Program-made: the position numbers and the translations under genes
Shown: positions 45,935 through 52,309 of the stretch, in pieces
Layout: every line of letters begins with the position of its first letter
How positions within the stretch are numbered: the first letter of the stretch is position 1
DNA from: an uncultured Gammaproteobacteria bacterium
Lineage (GTDB): Bacteria > Pseudomonadota > Gammaproteobacteria > PS1 > Pseudothioglobaceae
Length of the DNA: 52,309 nucleotides
Assembly (NCBI GenBank): GCA_913020715.1
Contig: CAJVZH010000013.1
Coordinates: forward strand, 1 to 52,309
Direction: 5' to 3'
The notes under the pieces: generated by a model
Told to the model about the DNA's origin: nothing
Databases searched by the model: none
What the model saw: only the letters and a program-made list of their open reading frames with translations

Positions 45935-48747
45935 AGGTGTTGTTTGAGGTAATGAGCAGTAAACGATTTTTCTGACTGGCAAACTTCTTCAGGTGTTCCA
46001 ACAGCGATAATTTCTCCGCCTTTGTCGCCCCCTTCTGGTCCCAGATCAACCACCCAATCAGCTGTTTTAACCACATCCAAGTTGTGTTCAATAATAACAA
46101 TCGTGTTATTCCTATCTCTCAAGCGAGAGATAACACCAAGCAACTGATTAATATCATGAAAATGCAGGCCGGTAGTTGGCTCATCTAGAATATAGAGTGT
46201 TTGGCCTGTGTCTGTTTTCGATAGTTCTTTTGACAGCTTCACTCGTTGCGCTTCACCACCGGATAAAGTGGTCGCGTTTTGACCCAAAGTGATGTAACTC
46301 AAACCAACATCCATTAATGTTTGTAATTTTTGTGAAATTTTCGGGATCGCATGGAAAAACTCAAGTGAATCCTCAACGGTCATCTCTAATACATCGGCAA
46401 TACTTTTACCCTTATAGGTAATCTCCAATGTCTCACGATTGTAACGGTGCCCATTGCAGACATCACAAGAAACATAAATATCGGGTAGAAAATGCATCTC
46501 AACTTTAATCAAGCCATCGCCTTTACAGGCCTCACAACGCCCACCCTGCACATTAAAGCTAAAGCGCCCTGATTTATACCCTCTTGATCGAGACTCCAAG
46601 GTTTGCGCAAACAAATCTCTAATAAGGGTGAGAGTTCCGGTATAAGTTGCTGGGTTCGATCTTGGCGTTCTACCAATAGGGCTTTGATCAATGCTGACCA
46701 CTTTATCAAACAATTCCATGCCCTCGACACTCTTATAAGGGGCGATTTCCACCTGGGCCCTATTGAGTATTTTTGCAGCCAATAAGTATAGTGTGTTGTT
46801 AATCAATGTAGATTTTCCAGACCCTGAGACACCAGTAATACAAGTAAGGGCACCAACAGGGATTTCCAAATCAACGCCTTTTAAATTATTACCACTAGCA
46901 CCAAAAATGCGCAGCCATTGGTCGGATTTTTTTCGAGTCTTTGGCGTTTGAATGGCTTGACGACCACTAAGATAATCACCAGTTAAAGAATTTGTATTTG
47001 CAATAACCTCCTCAGGAGTGCCATAGGCGATGATCTCGCCGCCATGCACGCCAGCACCAGGGCCAATATCAATCACGTAATCCGCTTGTCTGATAGCGTC
47101 TTCATCGTGCTCAACAACGATAACAGTATTGCCTAAATCCCTCAAGTAAATCAAGGTATCAAGTAATTTTTGATTGTCGCGCTGATGCAGTCCGATTGAT
47201 GGCTCATCCAATACATAGAGTACGCCCATTAATCCTGCGCCAATTTGTGAAGCCAGACGTATTCTTTGCGCTTCACCACCCGAAAGGGTATTGGCCTTTC
47301 GCTCTAACGAAAGATAATCTAGGCCGACATTAATTAAAAAGTGCAGGCGCTGAACAATTTCTTTAAGAATCTTGCTAGCAATTTCGCCGCGCTTTCCTTC
47401 CAACTCAAGCGTGTCAAAAAATTCAAATGCTTGGCCGATAGACATCTTAGTAATGCTTGAAAGATTTTTGTTTCGAATGAAGACATTTCGTGCGGCCGTA
47501 TTAAGGCGATCACCGTGGCACGTCGCGCAAGGCTTGCTCACCACATATCGTGACAATTCTTCCCTAACACTGCGAATTTCACTATCTTCGTAGCGCCGCA
47601 TCATTCTAGGAATTACCCCTTCAAAAGGCTTCTTCTTATTCGACCAACCTTTTCTGCCTTTTATTTTTGAAAAATCCATTTCATCTTCACCACTACCGAA
47701 AAGAATGATGTGTTGATGCTCCGAACTTAATTCATTGAATGGCTTGTCAATTGCAAAACCGTAATAATTGGCGACAATAGAAAGCATTTGATAAAAATAA
47801 GCATTGTGCTTACTCCAGCCATAAATTGCCCCATCTTCTAGGCTTAACTCTGGATTGGCCACTACCTTATTCTCATCAAAGACCTCTTTGACGCCCAAAC
47901 CAGCACAAGCTTCACACGCGCCCACTGGGTTATTAAAAGAGAAAAGTCGTGGCTCTAGTTCGCTCAAAGAATAGCCACAATGTGTGCATGTAAACTTAGA
48001 CGAAAAAGTCATTTCTTGCCAATCAACATCCTCTTCCATGGGTCCTATTTTGACAATTCCAGCACTCATACTAAGCGCCGTTTCAAGTGATTCGGACAAC
48101 CTTGATGAAATATCGTTTCTGACCTTTAATCGGTCGACTACAATGTCAATGGTGTGGAATTTTGCCCCGTCTAAATCATCAATATCCTCAAGGTAAAGAA
48201 TTTCACCGTCGACCCTCGCCCTTAAAAACCCTTGGTGAGATAACTCTTCTAGTAATTTCTTATGACTACCCTTGCGGTTCTGCACAATTGGCGCAAGAAT
48301 CAGTATTTTCTCAGCCTCAGGAAGCTCTAGAATACTGTCCACCATTTGTGAAATAGTTTGTGAGGCGAGCGGCACTCCATGCTCTGGACATTTTGGCGTA
48401 CCAACTCTGGCATACAGTAATCTCAGATAATCATAAATTTCAGTGATTGTGCCGACCGTTGATCTAGGATTGTGTGAAGTGGCTTTTTGTTCAATCGAAA
48501 TGGCTGGGGACAGGCCTTCAATATGATCAACATCTGGCTTCTCCATTAAGGACAGGAACTGTCTTGCATAAGCCGACAAAGATTCGACATATCTCCTTTG
48601 ACCCTCGGCATAAATAGTGTCAAACGCCAATGATGACTTGCCCGATCCGGACAAACCAGTAATGACAACGAGCTTATTCCTAGGAAGGGTTACGTCAATG
48701 TTCTTTAAGTTGTGAACTTTGGCGCCGCGGATGCTGATCATATCCAT
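45931..48747 (-). CDS. uvrA: excinuclease ABC subunit A
   Basis: A 938-residue damage-recognition ATPase of nucleotide excision repair. Both ABC modules are intact: Walker [15 protein letters not shown] and [14 protein letters not shown], signatures [12 protein letters not shown] and [12 protein letters not shown]. Zinc modules are visible as CTHCGYS...CEACAGLG and CEACKGDG...[10 protein letters not shown], plus the UvrB-binding region. It is divergent from pyrH. Confidence 0.98.
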   Translation of the reverse strand: MDMISIRGAKVHNLKNIDVTLPRNKLVVITGLSGSGKSSLAFDTIYAEGQRRYVESLSAYARQFLSLMEKPDVDHIEGLSPAISIEQKATSHNPRSTVGTITEIYDYLRLLYARVGTPKCPEHGVPLASQTISQMVDSILELPEAEKILILAPIVQNRKGSHKKLLEELSHQGFLRARVDGEILYLEDIDDLDGAKFHTIDIVVDRLKVRNDISSRLSESLETALSMSAGIVKIGPMEEDVDWQEMTFSSKFTCTHCGYSLSELEPRLFSFNNPVGACEACAGLGVKEVFDENKVVANPELSLEDGAIYGWSKHNAYFYQMLSIVANYYGFAIDKPFNELSSEHQHIILFGSGEDEMDFSKIKGRKGWSNKKKPFEGVIPRMMRRYEDSEIRSVREELSRYVVSKPCATCHGDRLNTAARNVFIRNKNLSSITKMSIGQAFEFFDTLELEGKRGEIASKILKEIVQRLHFLINVGLDYLSLERKANTLSGGEAQRIRLASQIGAGLMGVLYVLDEPSIGLHQRDNQKLLDTLIYLRDLGNTVIVVEHDEDAIRQADYVIDIGPGAGVHGGEIIAYGTPEEVIANTNSLTGDYLSGRQAIQTPKTRKKSDQWLRIFGASGNNLKGVDLEIPVGALTCITGVSGSGKSTLINNTLYLLAAKILNRAQVEIAPYKSVEGMELFDKVVSIDQSPIGRTPRSNPATYTGTLTLIRDLFAQTLESRSRGYKSGRFSFNVQGGRCEACKGDGLIKVEMHFLPDIYVSCDVCNGHRYNRETLEITYKGKSIADVLEMTVEDSLEFFHAIPKISQKLQTLMDVGLSYITLGQNATTLSGGEAQRVKLSKELSKTDTGQTLYILDEPTTGLHFHDINQLLGVISRLRDRNNTIVIIEHNLDVVKTADWVVDLGPEGGDKGGEIIAVGTPEEVCQSEKSFTAHYLKQHL

Positions 48748-48836
48748 AGTAACAAGCTAGTTTATTGAGGGACAAAGGGTTAATTATACTCATGCCTTGT
48801 GTAAAATCACTATTTTGTAATGAATTCATTGATTTA

Positions 48837-49565
48837 ATGGCTATATACAGTCGAATTCTACTTAAGCTTAGCGGCGAAGCCTTAGCTAGCGAAGGCAATA
48901 GTATTGACCCAAAAACCCTAGACAAAGTAGTCTCAATCGTACGCTCTGCACTGGATTTAGACGTTGAAGTGGCTATTGTGATCGGTGGCGGTAATATTTT
49001 TCGTGGTGCAAGCCTAGCCAAAGTGGGCATGAATCGCGTCACTGGCGACCATATTGGCATGTTGGCAACAGTGATGAATGCCTTAGCCATTGCAGACGCC
49101 TTCGAAAGAAACCAAATAGCCTCAACCGTGATGTCTGGCTTTCCAATTGGTGGTGGCGTTTGTGATCCAGTTGATCACAATAAAGCCAAAGAAGCACTGT
49201 CTCAAGGCAAGGTGGTTATATTTTCAGCAGGTACCGGCAGTCCGTGCTTTACAACCGATACGGGTGCTGCACTCAGGGCTATCGAAGTTGAGGCGGATGT
49301 GGTCTTCAAAGCCACTAAAGTCGATGGCATTTATTGCTCTGACCCCGCCAATAATGCAAACGCAGTAAAATACGATACCTTAAGTTTTAACGAAGCCATT
49401 GAAAAGAATCTAGCGGTCATGGACACAGCTGCATTTGCGCTTTGCCGGGAACACAATATCAATATTTGCGTTTTCTCTATGCTGGACGACATCAATACCT
49501 TATCAAATATTTTAAATGGACGCTCAGTTGGTACAACTGTGAGTCAAAACGGAGATTTAACATGA
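48837..49565 (+). CDS. pyrH: uridylate kinase
   Basis: A 242-residue UMP kinase making UDP. It has [55 protein letters not shown] (core [11 protein letters not shown]) and [10 protein letters not shown]. The frame extends 24 codons upstream, but the ATG at 48837 gives the family N-terminus. It is coupled to frr by an ATGA overlap. The usual rpsB-tsf genes do not precede it. Confidence 0.97.
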   Translation: MAIYSRILLKLSGEALASEGNSIDPKTLDKVVSIVRSALDLDVEVAIVIGGGNIFRGASLAKVGMNRVTGDHIGMLATVMNALAIADAFERNQIASTVMSGFPIGGGVCDPVDHNKAKEALSQGKVVIFSAGTGSPCFTTDTGAALRAIEVEADVVFKATKVDGIYCSDPANNANAVKYDTLSFNEAIEKNLAVMDTAAFALCREHNINICVFSMLDDINTLSNILNGRSVGTTVSQNGDLT

Positions 49566-50119
49566 TTAATGAAATTCATAACGATGCAGATGATCGTATG
49601 AAAAAATCCTTTGCCGCTTTGGAAGCTAATTTTGGCAAGATTCGCGCTGGACGAGCGCACCCCTCTCTATTGGAGCAGATTCAGGTGGAATATTATGGCT
49701 CGATGGTGCCCATTTCTCAGGTGTCTAACATCAGTGCCGAGGACTCAAGAACACTCAAGGTGTCTCCTTGGGAAAAAGACATGGTTGGGCCAATTGAAAA
49801 GGCAATAATGAAATCGGACCTAGGTCTAAACCCAACAACAATGGGGCAAATTATGCGCATCCCATTACCACCACTGACGGAGGAGCGTCGCAGAGAATTG
49901 GTACGCGTCGTCCGTGATGAAGCCGAGCATGCAAAAGTTGCCATTAGAAATATTCGTAGAGATGCGATTTCTGATTATCGTGACTTACTAAAAGAAAAAG
50001 AAGTTTCAGAAGATGAAGCGCACCGTGCTGAAGATAATATCCAGAAAATCACCGACGCACATATTGCTGAGATCGAAAAAACACTGGGCGATAAAGAAAA
50101 CTCACTGTTAGAAATATAA
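49562..50119 (+). CDS. frr: ribosome recycling factor
   Basis: A 185-residue factor that splits post-termination ribosomes with EF-G. It shows [27 protein letters not shown] in part ([12 protein letters not shown]), [29 protein letters not shown] and the long helical tail. The upstream extension of the frame lies inside pyrH and is not used. A strong terminator follows. Confidence 0.97.
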   Translation: MINEIHNDADDRMKKSFAALEANFGKIRAGRAHPSLLEQIQVEYYGSMVPISQVSNISAEDSRTLKVSPWEKDMVGPIEKAIMKSDLGLNPTTMGQIMRIPLPPLTEERRRELVRVVRDEAEHAKVAIRNIRRDAISDYRDLLKEKEVSEDEAHRAEDNIQKITDAHIAEIEKTLGDKENSLLEI

Positions 50120-50135
50120 GGTTTTCATTATGTAT

Positions 50136-50164
50136 AAAAAAAGCCCGCATCAGCGGGCTTTTTT
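50136..50164. terminator. bidirectional intrinsic terminator after frr
   Basis: A- and T-runs flank GCCCGC/GCGGGC with loop ATCA, 16 nt after the frr stop. It also serves the convergent gene ending at 50183. Confidence 0.93.
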
Positions 50165-50182
50165 ATTGATACTTGGTGGATA

Positions 50183-50779
50183 TTAAAGCATTAACATACC
50201 AGTCAAGACAATTGCACAAGTATTGGCAACAAGTTCATCGTCAGACTCAAATGTATCTTCACAAGTCTCTGTCATACTTTCGAAAGTTTCTTCGAAAAAT
50301 TCAACAACATTATCCGTCGCTTCTTCAAGAATATTCTTAGGCTCAAGAGTCATTTCAAGCGCTTCTTCATCAATTGAGACCATTTGCTCGCCGCAAGGTA
50401 TTGCAGCTTCTACAACCACCTCCATAATTGTTCCTACACCCGAAAGTGCCCCCGTTATCACGTCGTCTTCAGCAAACGAGCCGAAACCTGTTTCAGCAGT
50501 CTGAAAATAAATCAAAGTGTGCGTCTCATCATCGTAAGAGGCGACAATTGCTTGAGTGCCACTTTCAGCAGAAATAATCTCGCCCCCAGCAAAACCACTG
50601 TCACTTGACAAGATAAGAGACGTGTACATTGTGTCAGCGCCACCTTCATCGGTACAAGGGTCGAATGCCACCACTTCATCTAAAGACTCAACCGGCCCTG
50701 AATCGCGATCATCACCGCCAGCAACGACATTACCCGCCAGCAATAAAACACATAAAAATTTAATTAATTGGTTTGTCAC
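50183..50779 (-). CDS. small acidic secreted protein of unknown function
   Basis: I recognise no family. The start is set at GTG 50779 because GGAGG lies 5 nt upstream; an ATG at 50791 overlaps that ribosome binding site. This gives 198 residues beginning MTNQLIKFLCVLLLAGNVVA, a clear signal peptide. The mature part is strongly acidic, has four cysteines after the signal, and contains two similar segments 39 residues apart (FAGGEIISAESGTQ and FAEDDVITGALSGVG). The C-terminus is hydrophobic (IVLTGMLML). It is convergent with frr. Confidence 0.7.
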   Translation of the reverse strand: MTNQLIKFLCVLLLAGNVVAGGDDRDSGPVESLDEVVAFDPCTDEGGADTMYTSLILSSDSGFAGGEIISAESGTQAIVASYDDETHTLIYFQTAETGFGSFAEDDVITGALSGVGTIMEVVVEAAIPCGEQMVSIDEEALEMTLEPKNILEEATDNVVEFFEETFESMTETCEDTFESDDELVANTCAIVLTGMLML

Positions 50780-50873
50780 ACTAACCTCCATTAGTAAAAA
50801 GTAAACAAGCTCCTTTATTGCGAATATTTTATACTACTTATATTTTTTACAACAACGTTCTTGTTGAATTATT

Positions 50874-51830
50874 ATGCTGAATGACATACAAACTTTTTTT
50901 AATCAGTTTGACCACGAAAATATCACGACACAATGGCTAAAGGCAGGTCAAGCGGCCTTGCAAGTCAAAAACGGCAATGTGCCCAAATGGTCTGACGCTC
51001 TGAATTCTATCCAGTGTCAAGAGCGGGGCGTCGCCAGCGTTACCAAACCCTACATTTGTATACAGAATACCTCAATTGACCAAGCATCGCTGACACAAGG
51101 ACTTCAACAGCTAATGCCTTGGCGTAAAGGTCCATTTTTAATAGAGAAGCTAGCGCTAGAAAGTGAGTGGCAAGGGGATATGAAGTGGGAGCGCCTCGAA
51201 CAACACATCCGCCCTCTTAAAGGCAGAAAAGTTTTAGATGTGGGCGCAGGCAATGGCTACTTCACCCTAAGAATGGCACTCGAGGGGGCCAGCTTAGCGC
51301 TTGGTGTTGAACCATTTTTATTATTTAACTATCAATTCAAGGCGATCAAATCATTGATATCAAACTGCGAAACTGCACACCTACTACCTATTAGACTTGA
51401 AGAAATGGCACCGGTAGCCATTTTTGATAGTGTTTTTTCGATGGGTGTTTTGTACCATCAAAAAGACCATATGTTGCACTTACAACAACTCAAAAAGATG
51501 ATGGCGCCCGAAGCTGAACTCATCATCGAAACACTTGTCGTTGATGGGCCTGTTGGACACACGCTTATTCCAAAAGATCGTTATGCAAGAATGCGAAACG
51601 TTCATTGCCTGCCCAGTATTAAAACACTTGAATCTTGGCTAAAAGAGGCCGGGTTTGCTAATGTCAATACTGTCAATAACTGCAAAACGTCCACTGAGGA
51701 GCAGCGTCGAACAAAATGGATTGGCGAGAATAGCGCCTCACTCCAAGACTTTCTCGACCCAATAGACAATGACTTGACGATTGAAGGCCATCCGGCACCA
51801 AAAAGAGTGATTGTCATTGCTCAGCATTAG
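50874..51830 (+). CDS. cmoB: tRNA U34 carboxymethyltransferase
   Basis: A 318-residue carboxy-SAM-dependent enzyme that makes cmo5U34 in tRNA. Signatures: LMPWRKGPFLIE, SEWQGDMKWERL, the SAM fold VLDVGAGNGYFTLRMA, GVEPFLLFNYQF, SMGVLYHQKDHMLHLQQLK (core SMGVLYH), RYARMRNVHCLPS and the C-terminal TIEGHPAPKR. cmoA, which supplies carboxy-SAM and is usually adjacent, is not here. Confidence 0.95.
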   Translation: MLNDIQTFFNQFDHENITTQWLKAGQAALQVKNGNVPKWSDALNSIQCQERGVASVTKPYICIQNTSIDQASLTQGLQQLMPWRKGPFLIEKLALESEWQGDMKWERLEQHIRPLKGRKVLDVGAGNGYFTLRMALEGASLALGVEPFLLFNYQFKAIKSLISNCETAHLLPIRLEEMAPVAIFDSVFSMGVLYHQKDHMLHLQQLKKMMAPEAELIIETLVVDGPVGHTLIPKDRYARMRNVHCLPSIKTLESWLKEAGFANVNTVNNCKTSTEEQRRTKWIGENSASLQDFLDPIDNDLTIEGHPAPKRVIVIAQH

Positions 51831-51874
51831 ATTGCATTCGAGTATAATTTAACTCTGTTTTTTTAGGGCATGTA

Positions 51875-52294
51875 ATGATCTTTCGTTTTTATCTAAGTTT
51901 GCTTCTTTTATTTATCACATACACTGCTAGCGCACAAAATTCGCCTAGTGTCGTGGTTAGTATTAAGCCAATCCATTCAATCGTTTCCAGTCTTATGCAA
52001 GGGATTTCGGTACCTCAGTTATTACTTGAGTCCCATGATTCTGCACACAACTTTCACATTCGCCCTTCACAAGCAAGCGCTCTAGAAAATGCTGATTTAA
52101 TCATCTCGATAAGCCCAAATTTTGAATCTGGCTTAACCAGTGCGCTAAGTAATTACAGCCCCTCATCTCAAATCATAATTGCAGAATTAAAGCTTGAAAA
52201 CTTATACAGCTACAGAGGTGTAGATGATATACAGCAGGACGATCACGACGATCACGACGATCACGACGATCACGACGATCACGACGATCACGAC
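51875..52294 (+). CDS. znuA: zinc ABC transporter binding protein, truncated at contig end
   Basis: About 140 codons of a periplasmic metal-binding protein. A signal peptide (IFRFYLSLLLLFITYTASA) is followed by SVVVSIKPIHSIVSSLM, the metal-ligand segment HNFHIRPSQASALENADLII in part (HNFHIRPS), and a stretch of Asp-Asp-His repeats, the type of His-rich loop seen in ZnuA. AGGG lies 5 nt before the ATG. The gene is cut by the window end, and the last 15 bases of the window are not genuine, so the true frame ends at about 52294. Confidence 0.8.
52238..52294 (+). repeat. 9-bp coding tandem repeat (GACGATCAC), six units plus GAC
   Basis: Six perfect units encode Asp-Asp-His and a seventh begins. 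The repeat reaches the artefactual contig end, so the true number is unknown. Confidence 0.95.
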
Positions 52295-52309
52295 AGATCG
52301 GAAGAGCGT
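52295..52309 (+). other. Illumina adapter remnant (artefact)
   Basis: The last 15 bases read AGATCGGAAGAGCGT, the first 15 bases of the Illumina TruSeq read-2 adapter. They break the Asp-Asp-His repeat at the very end of the window. Confidence 0.95.

Noticed and set aside
52238-52294. CRISPR-like or intergenic satellite repeat
   Set aside because: The 9-bp units have no spacers and are in frame within znuA, encoding Asp-Asp-His.

Overview
The window is about 52 kb of a compact, AT-leaning gammaproteobacterial chromosome. It looks like one complete assembled contig. It starts inside a tRNA-Thr and ends in an in-frame tandem repeat followed by 15 bases identical to the Illumina adapter. Gene content (tRNA-Tyr/Gly/Thr, dapA-bamC, purMN beside hda, hisI-hisE-tatABC, pyrH-frr, cmoB, a Gram-negative acyltransferase) supports a free-living marine gammaproteobacterium. 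A Thioglobus/SUP05-Arctic96BD-19-type lineage is my best guess, from overall impression plus the trimethylamine monooxygenase; it is inference and not proven by any single gene here.

Layout. 1-289: tRNA-Thr (partial), Gly and Tyr. 369-6077: C4 and TCA enzymes (malic enzyme, malate dehydrogenase, a B-type succinate dehydrogenase/fumarate reductase sdhCAB). 6078-7255: a long AT-rich stretch with no convincing gene but with repeated motifs. 7256-15944: cell division and information genes (rsmH-ftsL-ftsI, dnaG, an LpxL-like acyltransferase, rpsO, prfB, gor). 16003-25153: an accessory block made of a peptide-type ABC importer with a Tat-exported binding protein, a divergent AraC/GlxA-type regulator and an MmgE/PrpD enzyme. 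25255-27507: hisI-hisE-tatABC. 27559-31458: a nitrogen block read leftward: glnK-amtB, an ANTAR-domain RNA-binding regulator, and trimethylamine monooxygenase (tmm). 31668-43570: ligA, bamC-dapA, trmD, dapE, ccmF-ccmI, tRNA-Leu, cysG, hda, pgsA. 43626-51830: purMN, a DUF3108-type protein, uvrA, pyrH-frr, a small secreted protein, cmoB. 51875-end: truncated znuA.

Three regulatory systems stand out. (1) The glnK-amtB leader contains two adjacent stem-loops with six-base loops having A at position 1 and G at position 4. They are followed by an overlapping intrinsic terminator, which is the arrangement expected of an ANTAR antitermination target, and an ANTAR protein is encoded just downstream of amtB. 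(2) An 80-bp module of two half-sites 21 bp apart plus a promoter occurs upstream of both the ABC binding-protein gene and the MmgE/PrpD gene, in the same orientation relative to each. It is very likely the operator/promoter of the AraC-type regulator between them, so the block is a self-contained regulon. (3) The tmm promoter has its -10 element between two identical 14-bp palindromes, one overlapping the -35 region and one in the early transcribed region, suggesting strict repression by an unidentified regulator.

The binding protein has a twin-arginine signal and the Tat translocase is encoded about 4 kb away. The tmm/amtB/glnK/ANTAR neighbourhood suggests that methylamine oxidation and ammonium uptake are linked in nitrogen control. 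Several core genes carry oddities: an acyltransferase without the usual acidic residue, a release factor 2 gene without the programmed frameshift, and a divergent DNA ligase.
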